From assembly GCF_023715405.1 (NCBI RefSeq), contig NZ_JAMBOC010000001.1, positions 1,922,001 through 1,986,000 on the forward strand: a stretch of 64,000 nt of DNA, written 5' to 3'. Of the stretch, positions 30,669-40,043 are shown one piece after another. The stretch's first letter is position 1. Each line of letters opens with the position of its first letter. This stretch comes from Solibacillus isronensis. GTDB taxonomy: Bacteria > Bacillota > Bacilli > Bacillales_A > Planococcaceae. The notes beneath the pieces were generated by a model. The model had not been told where the DNA came from. It did no database searches and was given only the letters and a program-made list of their open reading frames with translations. The position numbers were made by a program, and so were the translations under genes.

Positions 30669-31468
30669 TGAAAAAGTTGTCCGCTATGTCGAAAGTATAT
30701 TTACTTTTCGTATTCGCGATCCTTTACGCACCAATATTTTATTTAATTTTCTACTCCTTTAACAGTGGCGGCAACATGAATAACTTCGAGTCATTCACAC
30801 TTGAGCACTATGCGGCTGTATTTGAAGATTCAAGATTAATTATCATTTTGCTGAACACAGTACTCGTTGCCCTTTTATCAGGTTTAATCGCAACGATTAT
30901 CGGAACGCTAGGGGCAATCGGTATTGTTTCATTAAAAGACAAAAAGATGCGCAATACATTGCTTTCGTTAAATAATGTATTAATTGTTTCACCTGATGTT
31001 GTAATCGGTGCAAGCTTCTTAATTTTATTTACGATGATCGGTGTAAAACTAGGGTTTGCTTCAGTACTTGTATCGCATGTAGCGTTCAGTGTACCGATCG
31101 TTGTTCTTATGGTTTTACCGAAATTGTTTGAAATGAATACTTCTCTTATCGATGCTGCACGAGACTTAGGTGCTACTAAACGCGATGTATTGACACGTGT
31201 TATTTTACCGTATATTTCACCGGGGATATTCGCCGGTTTCTTCATGGCATTGACGTATTCACTAGATGACTTTGCAGTTACATTTTTCGTAACAGGAAAT
31301 GGCTTCAGCACATTATCTGTTGAAATTTACTCAATGGCCCGTGCCGGTATTTCATTAACAATCAATGCTATTTCAGGTTTAGTATTTGCTGTAACGGTAT
31401 TAATCGTTATCGGATACTACTTTATTAACAAACGTTCAAAATCAGTAGCAACGGGGGGACAACGATGA
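30668..31468 (+). CDS. potC: Polyamine ABC transporter permease PotC
   Basis: A 266-residue permease, six helices, EAA loop in TSLIDAARDLGATKRDVLTRVILPYI. AAAGGAGG upstream; start overlaps the potB stop (TGATG). The end overlaps potD by 4 bases. Confidence 0.95.
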   Translation: MKKLSAMSKVYLLFVFAILYAPIFYLIFYSFNSGGNMNNFESFTLEHYAAVFEDSRLIIILLNTVLVALLSGLIATIIGTLGAIGIVSLKDKKMRNTLLSLNNVLIVSPDVVIGASFLILFTMIGVKLGFASVLVSHVAFSVPIVVLMVLPKLFEMNTSLIDAARDLGATKRDVLTRVILPYISPGIFAGFFMALTYSLDDFAVTFFVTGNGFSTLSVEIYSMARAGISLTINAISGLVFAVTVLIVIGYYFINKRSKSVATGGQR

Positions 31469-32541
31469 GAGAATTAGTTCAAGCAACGGCTGCCATTGTC
31501 ATTGTATGTGCCCTGCTGTTTTTTACAGTAGACCGTATGCAATCAGCTGGTTCTGCAGGAAGTAAAGATACATTAACGGTTTATAACTGGGGGGAATATA
31601 TCGACCCGGAATTAATCGATAAGTTTGAAGACGAAACTGGAATTAAGGTAACATATGAAACATTTGATTCAAATGAAGCGATGTTGACGAAAGTACAGCA
31701 AGGCGGTTCTGCCTATGATATTGCGGTCCCTTCTGAATATACAATCGAATCGATGAAGGAAGATGACCTGCTCATTCCGATTGATCACGGTTTAGTGCCC
31801 AATCTGAAAAATATTAATGCAGACTTTATGGATTTGCCGTTCGATCCCGGCAATGAATACTCCATTCCTTATTTCTGGGGAACAGTTGGGGTTGTCTATA
31901 ATCCGAATTTAATCGAAGACCATTTAACATTCGAAACTTGGGAAGACTTATGGGATCCTTCATTAAAACGAAAAGTATTTCTGGTCGATGGCTCTCGTGA
32001 AGTAGTCGGAATGGGACTGAACTCAATCGGCGAATCGCTTAATGTGAAAGATGAAGATTTATTGCGTGAAGCGACAGATCACTTAATTGAGCTTTCACCA
32101 AATATTAAAGCGATTATCGGCGATGAGATTACTCCGCTTATGATAAACAATGAAGCATCTGTAGCATTAACATTCTCCGGTCAGGCCGCAGATATGATGT
32201 GGGAAAATGAAGAATTGGAGTTTGCCGTACCGCAAGAAGGCTCCAACTTATGGTTTGATAATATGGTCATTCCAAAAACTTCACAAAATATTGAAGGTGC
32301 CCATAAATTTATAAACTTCATGCTTGATCCTGAAAATGCTGCGCAAAACGCGGACTATGTCGGCTATTCAACACCGAATGAAGCAGCATGGGAACTCATG
32401 GACGAGGAAGTTATTAACGACGAACGTTTCTATCCGTCACATGACCAGCGTGAAACATTGGAAGTTTATGAAAACCTTGGCCTTGAATGGTTAGGTAAAT
32501 ATAACGAATACTTTCTTGAATTTAAGATGAGTTTGAGATAG
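31465..32541 (+). CDS. potD: Spermidine/putrescine-binding protein PotD
   Basis: A 358-residue periplasmic-binding-type protein: an N-terminal hydrophobic segment (about 8-22), then LTVYNWGEYIDPELIDKFEDETGIKVTYETFDSNE, typical of PotD. Odd: the usual lipobox is absent. The only cysteine near the start is inside the hydrophobic segment (IVIVCALLFF), so the protein is probably held by an uncleaved signal anchor or secreted rather than lipid-anchored. Last gene of the operon, with a strong terminator. Confidence 0.93.
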   Translation: MRELVQATAAIVIVCALLFFTVDRMQSAGSAGSKDTLTVYNWGEYIDPELIDKFEDETGIKVTYETFDSNEAMLTKVQQGGSAYDIAVPSEYTIESMKEDDLLIPIDHGLVPNLKNINADFMDLPFDPGNEYSIPYFWGTVGVVYNPNLIEDHLTFETWEDLWDPSLKRKVFLVDGSREVVGMGLNSIGESLNVKDEDLLREATDHLIELSPNIKAIIGDEITPLMINNEASVALTFSGQAADMMWENEELEFAVPQEGSNLWFDNMVIPKTSQNIEGAHKFINFMLDPENAAQNADYVGYSTPNEAAWELMDEEVINDERFYPSHDQRETLEVYENLGLEWLGKYNEYFLEFKMSLR

Positions 32542-32543
32542 AA

Positions 32544-32579
32544 CAAAAGCGTGACCAAAATTTTTGGTCACGCTTTTTT
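32544..32579. terminator. Bidirectional terminator after potD
   Basis: AAAAGCGTGACCAAAA / TTTTGGTCACGCTTTT followed by T on both strands. Confidence 0.9.
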
Positions 32580-33039
32580 ATAGCTTATGTATGATTCGCT
32601 TATCGATTTGATTGTTTCGTTCATCCCACATTGTATGAATTTCAAATGTCCCTGGCTCAAAGAATAAATCGAAGCGCACTTGAATGTCTTCCTGCATCGG
32701 GTAATTCCTGGCTTCGCTTATTTTTACCCACTCCAGCTCCCCTTCATTGCAGGAGCCTAAAACTTCGCCCATAAAATGATCCGTCCAATAGTTATAAATA
32801 ATAAAATGATCGTGCAGTTCCGGATTTGTATAATGGGAGATTCCTTTAAATACTAAAGACTGTACATCCAGTCCTGTCTCTTCTTTTACTTCCCGGATTG
32901 CCCCTTCAGCAAAGCCTTCAGGAAAGTCCACTTTACCACCTGGTGGAATATAGCCTTTGAAATGATCATGCTGGCGATTGAGCAATAACACACGATCCTC
33001 TTTTTGTATCATTACAACAGTCCAAAATTTATAATTCAT
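32578..33039 (-). CDS. Nudix hydrolase (MutT/YtkD-like)
   Basis: A 153-residue protein with a complete Nudix box, GKVDFPEGFAEGAIREVKEE plus TGL (about 36-58), which hydrolyses nucleoside diphosphate-linked substrates with Mg. The substrate cannot be told from sequence; 8-oxo-dGTP or a nucleotide is likely. GGGGAGG precedes the ATG. It starts 14 bases after the tetR-type gene, with which it is likely cotranscribed. Confidence 0.9.
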   Translation of the reverse strand: MNYKFWTVVMIQKEDRVLLLNRQHDHFKGYIPPGGKVDFPEGFAEGAIREVKEETGLDVQSLVFKGISHYTNPELHDHFIIYNYWTDHFMGEVLGSCNEGELEWVKISEARNYPMQEDIQVRFDLFFEPGTFEIHTMWDERNNQIDKRIIHKL

Positions 33040-33053
33040 CTATACCTCCCCTT

Positions 33054-33614
33054 TCACATGCCGCTAATTCCAGACATGATATATGGTATTACTGATTTAA
33101 TATAGGTTTCCGGTTCAACTTTTTCACCGCTTCTTTTCCACTCCACAGAAGCTCCGTATATCCCCCAGCTCAACATGAGTGCCGTAAGCTTTAATGCTTG
33201 CATATCTTCATTGGCACGCTGTTTAAGGAGCATTTGATAAAAAATAATTTCAAGCTGTTCCCTGATAATTCGAGCAATCGTATCTTCATACCCCCGATGG
33301 CAACGTGTAGATAGTGACATTTGGAAATCTGTAATAGCCTTGAAAATGCTGCATACCACTTCTTCATTTAGTTCACTGCTTTTGTACGTCTCACAGTCTA
33401 AATTAACTAATAATACTTCCGATAATGATTTATCCAAAAGTTCGTAAATATCTTCAAAATGATAATAGAAAGTTGCACGGTTAATCATCGCCTCAGCTGT
33501 AATATCCTTCACCGTTATATCCTTAAATTCCTTCTGACTTGAAAGTTCTATAAAAGCATCCATTATTAGTTTACGTGTACGACGTATTCTAGGATCAACT
33601 TTTACTTCCTTCAT
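33054..33614 (-). CDS. TetR family transcriptional regulator
   Basis: A 186-residue regulator: N-terminal helix-turn-helix (ITVKDITAEAMINRATFYYHFEDIYELLD), and a C-terminal TetR_C-type domain (about 80-180). It is divergent from the DsbA-like gene. A near-perfect palindrome in the shared 142-base spacer is a candidate operator. Confidence 0.92.
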   Translation of the reverse strand: MKEVKVDPRIRRTRKLIMDAFIELSSQKEFKDITVKDITAEAMINRATFYYHFEDIYELLDKSLSEVLLVNLDCETYKSSELNEEVVCSIFKAITDFQMSLSTRCHRGYEDTIARIIREQLEIIFYQMLLKQRANEDMQALKLTALMLSWGIYGASVEWKRSGEKVEPETYIKSVIPYIMSGISGM

Positions 33615-33651
33615 TATTATCCCTCCTATTTTTTATACAGATTTTCGAATG

Positions 33652-33667
33652 TGTTGAATATACAACA
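33652..33667. promoter_or_regulatory. Candidate TetR-type operator palindrome
   Basis: TGTTGAATATACAACA is a palindrome except for one pair. It sits 38 bases upstream of the TetR start and about 90 bases upstream of the divergent DsbA-like gene. Confidence 0.5.
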
Positions 33668-33756
33668 TATCGCCCGAACTATCGGTACTCAATGTATTTA
33701 ACATATTTTACAATTCAATTATAGAACAAAGATATCACTTAAGGGAGGAATTGACA

Positions 33757-34680
33757 TTGAAAAATAATAATATGGTTTGTGATTTAGTAACTGGGGTTTG
33801 TGGTGTGGCTGAGGAAAATGAATTGGAACTAATTGATTTTAACAAACAGGAAAAATCAGTGGACCTTTATTATGTAACAGATCCTATTTGTTCGCATTGC
33901 TGGGCAATTGAACCTGTAATTGGCCGTTTTGTAAAACAGTTTGGAAAGCATTTCAACTTCCATACAGTAATGGGTGGCTTGCTGGAAAAATGGCATGATG
34001 GACCTATTGATCCTGCAAACGGAATATATAAGCCAGCTGACGTAGCAGGACATTGGCGGGAAGTAGGTCAGTATTCAAGAATGCCGATTGATGGTTCTTT
34101 AATGGTGGATAATCCTGTTCAATCATCTTATCCTCCATCTCATGTTTTCAAAGTACTCCAAAAGAATTATAGCGAGAATATTGCATCCGAATATTTACGT
34201 CGTGCAAGAGAAGCCCTTTTTGTTTTTAACGAGAATATTTCTGAACGATCTGTTTTAGTGGAACTTGTCAATCAGCTAGGACTTGATGGCGAATCAATTG
34301 TAAGTAAAGCAGAGCAACCAATCGGACAACAATTATTAAATGAAGATTTCGACCTTGTGAAAACTCTCGGAGTTAGAGGTTTCCCAACGATCGTCATAGT
34401 GAACAAGGAAAATAAAGGTGTTAAAATTGTTGGTGGTCAGCCGTTACAGGCCTATATTGACGGTTTAAAACAAGTTATTGATACCGAGGAACTTCAACCA
34501 ACAGAACGACCATCCTTACCTACACTTCTAAAAACGGAAAAGCTAATTTTTTCTAAAGAAATTGAAGTGATGTACGATCTGGAAAAATCGGTTGTTCAAT
34601 CTTTTATTAATCAGCAACTTTCATCAAACGAATACACGTTGCATGAAATTCTCGGTGAATCCTATATCGTAACGAAATAA
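33757..34680 (+). CDS. DsbA-family thioredoxin-fold protein (YjbH/FrnE-like)
   Basis: A 307-residue cytosolic protein. The active-site motif CSHC (C45, C48) in DPICSHCWAIEPVI and the helical insertion are those of the FrnE/YjbH branch of the DsbA family. Two more cysteines lie near the N-terminus (VCDLVTGVCG). The cis-proline segment is GVRGFPTIVIV. YjbH (SpxH) itself is a ClpXP adaptor for Spx, and this may be a paralogue. The start TTG at 33757 has GGAGG 8 bases upstream; a TTG at 33751 is too close. Likely controlled by the divergent TetR. Confidence 0.85.
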   Translation: MKNNNMVCDLVTGVCGVAEENELELIDFNKQEKSVDLYYVTDPICSHCWAIEPVIGRFVKQFGKHFNFHTVMGGLLEKWHDGPIDPANGIYKPADVAGHWREVGQYSRMPIDGSLMVDNPVQSSYPPSHVFKVLQKNYSENIASEYLRRAREALFVFNENISERSVLVELVNQLGLDGESIVSKAEQPIGQQLLNEDFDLVKTLGVRGFPTIVIVNKENKGVKIVGGQPLQAYIDGLKQVIDTEELQPTERPSLPTLLKTEKLIFSKEIEVMYDLEKSVVQSFINQQLSSNEYTLHEILGESYIVTK

Positions 34681-34706
34681 TGTTCATTAAATACTGAATT
34701 TTAATG

Positions 34707-34750
34707 TACCCCTTACACAAAAGTATTATGTGTAAGGGGTATACTTTTTA
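34707..34750 (+). terminator. Terminator of the DsbA-family gene
   Basis: Perfect 13-bp stem TACCCCTTACACA / TGTGTAAGGGGTA followed by a T-rich tail. Confidence 0.92.
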
Positions 34751-34927
34751 GCATAAATACCCGATAGTTCATGACTTCTATCAGCTGCATGCAAATAGAT
34801 CTTAGTAACAATTTCTTTTTTAAGATATGATATGATTAAATGCAATTTTGAAATTTTTAGAGTATGATATTTAGTATAAATATATATTTCTAGTATCGAA
34901 ATACCTAAACAGGAAGGCTGGAATTAT

Positions 34928-36115
34928 ATGACAGAGAAATCCAATAAGTTAGCGCTTTATTTATTAATGTTTAATATGTTCATTACAATGGGCGGTATCG
35001 GGATTATTGTTCCTGTTATGCCTGCCTATTTGCAAGTGTTCGGTGTCGGTGGACAAGTGCTCGGCTTTTTAATTGCAGGCTTCGCTCTCGCACAGTTTCT
35101 GTTCTCTCCGGTTGCCGGAGATTTGTCGGACCGCCATGGCCGGAAAATGTTTATTATTGGCGGACTGATCGTGTATGGGTCTTCACAAATTTTATTCGGT
35201 CTCGCTTCAGAGGTATGGGTATTATTTTTAGCACGATTTTTAAGCGGGACAGGCGCGGCATTCATTATGGCGCCAATTATGGCATTTGTAGCCGATATAA
35301 CGACATTTGAAGAGCGCGGCAAAGGGATGGGCATGATTGGTGCCGCAATGTCTTTAGGCTTTATGGTCGGTCCGGGTGTAGGCGGATTCTTATCTGAAGT
35401 AAATTTGACATTCCCTTTCTTTTTAGCCGGTGCTGTAGCATATATGGCTGCAATTATGTCCGCTATATATTTACCTAATATTAAAAATATTCGAGAGACA
35501 ATTGCGCCACGAGAAAAACTGGCAATGCAAATGGTCAAATCTGTGAAGACCTCCTATTTCATCTTTTTAATCATCGTCTTCACGTTCAGTTTTGGTATTT
35601 CCAATTTCCAAGCAACTTTAACGCTTTATTTAGACCATAAATTTGGTTATACCCCATCGGAAATCGCCATTATTTTAACAGTCGGCGGGTTTGCGGGTGT
35701 AGTATTGCAAATGTTTGTCGTGAATAAATTGTTTAAACGTTTCGGGGAAATGAAGGTTATTTTAGTCAACTTATTGTTGGCGGCCGCAATGATGCTGCTC
35801 GTTATTTACATTAGTGGTTTCTTCATTATTTTAGTTGTCGCTACACTGTTCTCGATTGCCACTACATTTATTCGTCCTGCAGTAAATACACTTATTTCAA
35901 AGCTTGCTGGTAATGAACAAGGCTTTGCTGCCGGTATGAACAATGCTTATATGAGTCTTGGCAATATGTTCGGTCCAGCGCTTGCCGGTGTCCTGTTCGA
36001 TTGGAACCCGAATTCGCCATACATTTTAGGTACCTTTGTGCTTGTCGGCTGTTTCACGCTTGCCTATTTATGGACAGTCAAAAAAGCGCCTCATTTAATG
36101 AGAGCTGCTTCTTAA
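34928..36115 (+). CDS. MFS multidrug efflux transporter (NorA/Bmr/Tet-like)
   Basis: A 395-residue 12-helix major facilitator. Seen: motif A GDLSDRHGRK in loop 2-3, and the antiporter motif C region SLGFMVGPGVGGFL in helix 5, marking a drug:proton antiporter of the DHA1 group. The substrate is unknown. AGGAAGG lies 10 bases before the ATG. Monocistronic with a strong terminator. Confidence 0.9.
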   Translation: MTEKSNKLALYLLMFNMFITMGGIGIIVPVMPAYLQVFGVGGQVLGFLIAGFALAQFLFSPVAGDLSDRHGRKMFIIGGLIVYGSSQILFGLASEVWVLFLARFLSGTGAAFIMAPIMAFVADITTFEERGKGMGMIGAAMSLGFMVGPGVGGFLSEVNLTFPFFLAGAVAYMAAIMSAIYLPNIKNIRETIAPREKLAMQMVKSVKTSYFIFLIIVFTFSFGISNFQATLTLYLDHKFGYTPSEIAIILTVGGFAGVVLQMFVVNKLFKRFGEMKVILVNLLLAAAMMLLVIYISGFFIILVVATLFSIATTFIRPAVNTLISKLAGNEQGFAAGMNNAYMSLGNMFGPALAGVLFDWNPNSPYILGTFVLVGCFTLAYLWTVKKAPHLMRAAS

Positions 36116-36118
36116 AAA

Positions 36119-36160
36119 TCAAAAAGGGCTATCCAAAATTAAATTGGATAGCCCTTTTTA
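36119..36160. terminator. Bidirectional terminator, MFS gene and dapL
   Basis: AAAAAGGGCTATCCAA / TTGGATAGCCCTTTTT. Confidence 0.93.
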
Positions 36161-36164
36161 TATG

Positions 36165-37286
36165 TTAAACAAGCTGGCGGATAAATTGTTCGACGAAGCG
36201 GCAATTTAGAGGAATGAGTGATTCGTCCGGTGCCATTTTAGCATGGTGGAGTCCGTAGTTTGAATCGGCTCCTGTCCAGAACATCGCACCTGGCAAATCC
36301 TTGATGAAATAACCGAAGTCTTCACCTGTCATTGCAGCAGGACATTCATAAGCGGTAGTCCCTTCAAACTGTTCGGCAAACTCCAGCAAGGCATTGGCAC
36401 AGTTTGCATCATTGTTTACTTCATAATACATTGAGCCGTAATCAATAGCGATAGCGCATTCAAATGCGGCTTCAATTCCTTTGCATATTGCTTCAATACG
36501 ACGTTTTACTTCTGCCATTGCCTGTGCATTCAATGTTCGAATTGTTCCTTCAAGACGCGCATTTTCTGCAATGACATTCTGAACTGTACCAGAAGTCATT
36601 TTCCCGATCGTAATGACTGCACTATCCATTGGATTTACATTTCTGCTAATAATTGTTTGCAGCTGCATCACTAAATTGGCTGCCGCAATGGTCATATCCC
36701 TTGTTTTATGCGGATAGGCTGCATGGCCGCCAATCCCTTTCAAATCAATAAACAGCTCGGAAGTATTGGCAAACAGAAGCCCTGGTCTCGTTGCAATCGT
36801 ACCTACCGGATATTCCGGAGCGATATGTAAAGCATAGATTTCATCTGCAACAAGATGAGGCTGTTCTGCTTTTAGCCATTCCAGCATCGGTTCTGCCCCG
36901 CCTGGACCTTCCTCAGCAGGCTGGAAATATACAACGACATTTTGAACAGGCGGCTGTTTTGAAAACGCCTCGACAAGTCCAAGCGCAATAGACATATGAC
37001 AATCATGACCGCAAGCATGCATAAATCCGGCATACTCCGACTCAAAAGGGAGTCCCGTTTCTTCTTGTACAGGAAGTGCATCTATATCTGTACGCCAACC
37101 AATCAGCTTTGACGGGTTTGTTCCTTGGATAAATACAACAATTCCTGTTTTCCACGTTGTTATTTGCAAATGCTGCTGATCTAGGTTTAAAATAAATTGG
37201 AGTAAATAGCTCTGTGTTCTAAATTCATTAAAGCCTACTTCAGGAATTTTATGTAGGTCTCGTCTTACTTCAATAAGATGCCTCAT
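36165..37286 (-). CDS. dapL: N-acetyldiaminopimelate deacetylase
   Basis: A 373-residue M20 amidohydrolase of the acetylase branch of lysine/DAP synthesis. Seen: [10 protein letters not shown] at the start, [14 protein letters not shown] metal motif, [13 protein letters not shown], and a dimerisation domain with [10 protein letters not shown]. It follows dapH after 15 bases; this dapH-dapL pair (ykuQR in B. subtilis) is conserved. A general M20 amidohydrolase is the alternative, but the context favours DapL. Confidence 0.93.
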   Translation of the reverse strand: MRHLIEVRRDLHKIPEVGFNEFRTQSYLLQFILNLDQQHLQITTWKTGIVVFIQGTNPSKLIGWRTDIDALPVQEETGLPFESEYAGFMHACGHDCHMSIALGLVEAFSKQPPVQNVVVYFQPAEEGPGGAEPMLEWLKAEQPHLVADEIYALHIAPEYPVGTIATRPGLLFANTSELFIDLKGIGGHAAYPHKTRDMTIAAANLVMQLQTIISRNVNPMDSAVITIGKMTSGTVQNVIAENARLEGTIRTLNAQAMAEVKRRIEAICKGIEAAFECAIAIDYGSMYYEVNNDANCANALLEFAEQFEGTTAYECPAAMTGEDFGYFIKDLPGAMFWTGADSNYGLHHAKMAPDESLIPLNCRFVEQFIRQLV

Positions 37287-37301
37287 GTCGTTCCCGCCTT
37301 T

Positions 37302-38015
37302 TTATAAATTACGCAGTGAATCGATAATTTCTGTTTTCGACTTTGTTTTTTCATCCAATACTTTGATTTGACGAGCTGGTACGCCTGCAACGACTGTGAA
37401 TGGCTCAACGTCTTTAATAACGATTGCTCCAGCTGCTACTACTGCTCCTTTACCGATGCGAACACCTTCCAATACTACGGCATTTGCGCCGATGACAACA
37501 TCATCTTCTACAACAACCGGTAACGCACTCGGTGGTTCTACTACCCCTGCAAGAACAGTTCCTGCACCAATATGGCAGTTTGCTCCTACTGTTGCACGAC
37601 CACCTAGTACCGCGCCCATATCAATCATTGATTTTGCACCGATTTCTGCACCAATATTAATAATGGCACCCATCATAATTACTGCATTGTCACCGATTGT
37701 AACTTGATCACGGATAATTGCACCTGGTTCAATTCGTGCATTTATTTTTTTCGTATCTAAAAGCGGTACACCTGAATTACGACGATCGCTTTCTACTACA
37801 TAGTCTTCGATAAGATCTGCATATTTTTTTAGTGATGCTTCAATTTCAGACCATTCGCCAAACACTACCGCATTATTTCCTTCACCAAACACTTTGCTTT
37901 CGGTACCAAATGATAAATCCGCAACACCAATTCCCTTTACATAAACTTTTACTGGTGTTACCTTTTTTGCTTCTGAAATAAAATCAATAATTTGTTGTGC
38001 ATTTAATTTTTCCAT
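37302..38015 (-). CDS. dapH: Tetrahydrodipicolinate N-acetyltransferase
   Basis: A 237-residue left-handed beta-helix acetyltransferase with many hexapeptide repeats (from about residue 90) and the DapH-type N-terminal domain ([28 protein letters not shown]). It acetylates tetrahydrodipicolinate using acetyl-CoA. GAGGTG precedes the ATG. First gene of the dapHL unit. Confidence 0.96.
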   Translation of the reverse strand: MEKLNAQQIIDFISEAKKVTPVKVYVKGIGVADLSFGTESKVFGEGNNAVVFGEWSEIEASLKKYADLIEDYVVESDRRNSGVPLLDTKKINARIEPGAIIRDQVTIGDNAVIMMGAIINIGAEIGAKSMIDMGAVLGGRATVGANCHIGAGTVLAGVVEPPSALPVVVEDDVVIGANAVVLEGVRIGKGAVVAAGAIVIKDVEPFTVVAGVPARQIKVLDEKTKSKTEIIDSLRNL

Positions 38016-38091
38016 ATGACACCTCGCTGCGTGTTAGATTTTTTAACATGAATAATTGTACTAAATTTTCAGTAATATTAAAACTATTTTT

Positions 38092-38991
38092 TTAGCTGGT
38101 TTCACTTGGATAATCGTACAGGCAGCGTGCATGGTCTTGTACTAAGTCGACAAAAGCTTCCACTTGGCGTAGTTCGAATGTTGATTCATATCCGATCAGC
38201 CATGTATCGCGAGTTAATCCATCGTCTCCTCCATTATTAGACAAAGGAATTTTATGAACTTTTTCTTCACCGTTCAATGTAATTGAAGGCAAAATTGCAT
38301 AGCCGATACCATTTAGTGCCATCTGCTTGCACGTTTCAATTTGGTCCACAATGATTTGATGTTTTGGATTGTAGTTGAAATGACGTTGCCACCATTGCTG
38401 AATTTCCTGGTAATAATTCGAATCGCTTTTAAATTGAATAAATGGGCGATCGGATGTCAATATATCTTCCATATCCTGAATTTCCTTATCTACTAAATAC
38501 ATCGTATCGCGGAACAAATGAATTTTTTTCCCTTTCCACTCTGCCTGTCCACGGACAATGCCAATATGCGCTTCCCCATCATAAAGAGCTTTTATGATTT
38601 CAGAGCTCCATCCAGTAATTAACGAAATTTTCGTATCCGGATATTTCGTTACATAGTCTTTTAATACTTTTGGCAGCCAATTTTGACCGACAATTGAAGC
38701 ACAGGCAATTTTTAATGTACCGTGCACTTTTGTATTCAAAGAGTGAATCGTTTCAAAAATTTCCTCCCGCTTTATAATCAAATCATTCGAATACTGAATG
38801 ACCAGTTCTCCCGCAGGCGTTGGAGTTAATCCTTTTTGGGAACGAATAAATATTTGAACGCCCCATTCTTTTTCAATTGATTGAAGTCGCTGTGACAGTG
38901 CTGGTTGCGTTAAAAAAAGGCGCTCTGCCGCTTTTCGCATATTTCTCTCTTCTGCCAACACTTTAATAATCTCTGCTTCTGTTGCTGTCAC
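38092..38991 (-). CDS. ccpC: LysR-type regulator CcpC
   Basis: A 299-residue LysR protein: winged helix-turn-helix (RNMRKAAERLFLTQPALSQRLQSIEKEWG) and substrate-binding domain. Close to CcpC, the citrate-responsive repressor of TCA genes, and with ykuL upstream as in B. subtilis. The open frame runs to a TTG at 39015, but AAGGAAGGG lies just before a GTG at 38991, and starting there gives the same N-terminal length as B. subtilis CcpC. Confidence 0.9.
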   Translation of the reverse strand: MTATEAEIIKVLAEERNMRKAAERLFLTQPALSQRLQSIEKEWGVQIFIRSQKGLTPTPAGELVIQYSNDLIIKREEIFETIHSLNTKVHGTLKIACASIVGQNWLPKVLKDYVTKYPDTKISLITGWSSEIIKALYDGEAHIGIVRGQAEWKGKKIHLFRDTMYLVDKEIQDMEDILTSDRPFIQFKSDSNYYQEIQQWWQRHFNYNPKHQIIVDQIETCKQMALNGIGYAILPSITLNGEEKVHKIPLSNNGGDDGLTRDTWLIGYESTFELRQVEAFVDLVQDHARCLYDYPSETS

Positions 38992-39021
38992 TGACAACCC
39001 TTCCTTTCCGAACAAACGGTT

Positions 39022-39055
39022 AAAAAAACGACAAAATCCCTTTAGGACTTTGTCG
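39022..39055 (-). terminator. Terminator of darB
   Basis: CGACAAAGTCC / GGGATTTTGTCG (minus strand), then seven T. It separates darB from ccpC. Confidence 0.85.
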
Positions 39056-39064
39056 ACTTTTATT

Positions 39065-39508
39065 TTAAGCGTTGTGCTGGTAAATATATTTCTTTAATTG
39101 TTTTAAAATAATTCTTCGGGTCATAATACCGACAAATGTGCCTTCTTCATCGACTACACATAAAAAGGCGTGGTTAATTACTAGATCGAGTGCACGTTGG
39201 AATGTATCGGTAATTTTTAAATATACAACTTCCTGATTCATGACCTCATCCACACGAATGTCTGCTAATCTATCATATTCAATTCGCTCTAATCCTAAAA
39301 TAGACTCCGTTATCATTTTGGTACTTAATAATCCTTTTAAACGATACTTTACATCCAGAACCGGGATAGAAGAATACCCCGTTTTTGTTAAAACTAATAA
39401 TGCATGTTCAGCGTTATTTCCACTTTGTACATGGGCAACCTTCTCAGATGAAATAATAAAATCTTTTATAGGCATATCTAGTAAAGCTCTGTTATTTGTT
39501 GAAATCAT
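39065..39508 (-). CDS. darB: c-di-AMP-binding CBS protein DarB (YkuL/CbpB)
   Basis: A 147-residue protein made of two CBS domains (about 10-70 and 80-140), the same length as B. subtilis DarB. Known: without c-di-AMP, DarB stimulates Rel and pyruvate carboxylase; c-di-AMP binding prevents this. Position next to ccpC matches B. subtilis ykuL. AAGGAG lies 9 bases before the ATG. Confidence 0.92.
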   Translation of the reverse strand: MISTNNRALLDMPIKDFIISSEKVAHVQSGNNAEHALLVLTKTGYSSIPVLDVKYRLKGLLSTKMITESILGLERIEYDRLADIRVDEVMNQEVVYLKITDTFQRALDLVINHAFLCVVDEEGTFVGIMTRRIILKQLKKYIYQHNA

Positions 39509-39674
39509 GACATTCTACTCCTTTATCCCGCTAATAACGGGCAGCACCATACTAAAACAAACTGAAAACTTACTGCCGTTATTCTTTGCCCTGTCTTTCG
39601 ACAAAACAGTTTCTCTAATCTCTATCATACCATATGGATCATTTTTATGACTATGAAAGGCGCCTATGATTACA

Positions 39675-39717
39675 AAAGAAAAAGCATAATAAGACGAGAA
39701 GATTCGTCCCATTATGC
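39675..39717 (-). terminator. Terminator of the 80-residue membrane protein gene
   Basis: GCATAAT...ACGA / TCGT...ATTATGC with a two-part stem, then TTTTTCTTTT on the minus strand. Confidence 0.75.
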
Positions 39718-39724
39718 ATTAATT

Positions 39725-39967
39725 TCAGTAACCCCTTGCCCAATAATAGAAGATAATGATACCTGTAAATGTTCCAAAAACTGCATACGATAAAATAATC
39801 GGGTTGAGCAGAAAAGGATGCTCCTGAATTTCTTCAGGCACTTCCGAATCACGTTCCTGACCGCTGCCCTCGATATTATGTCCAACACGTACCGTTAAAT
39901 AATAGCCTATAAAACATAAAATGATGACAACGAAAATCGTTGGATAAAGCCATATTCCGATTGCAAT
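39725..39967 (-). CDS. Small two-helix membrane protein with a non-standard start
   Basis: A frame of 80 codons with two clear transmembrane helices (WLYPTIFVVIILCFIGYYL and IILSYAVFGTFTGIIIFYYW) separated by an acidic loop (EGSGQERDSEVPEEIQEH). AAAGGAGG lies just upstream and a terminator 8 bases downstream, so it is surely a gene. No ATG, GTG or TTG is in frame between the preceding stop and the second half of the gene. The likely starts are ATT at 39967 or ATC at 39961; the latter is 8 bases from GGAGG. A base error near the start is the other explanation. The family is not recognised. Confidence 0.7.
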   Translation of the reverse strand: MAIGIWLYPTIFVVIILCFIGYYLTVRVGHNIEGSGQERDSEVPEEIQEHPFLLNPIILSYAVFGTFTGIIIFYYWARGY

Positions 39968-40043
39968 CGCCTCCTTTTAACAGTTAGCGATAGTATGCAG
40001 CAACAATTTGGAATTTATTCTTTTATGATATCAATTGAAAAAG

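Noticed and set aside
30808..31311. 167-codon frame antisense to potC
   Set aside because: It lies fully inside a well-supported permease gene, with no start signals or recognisable domain.
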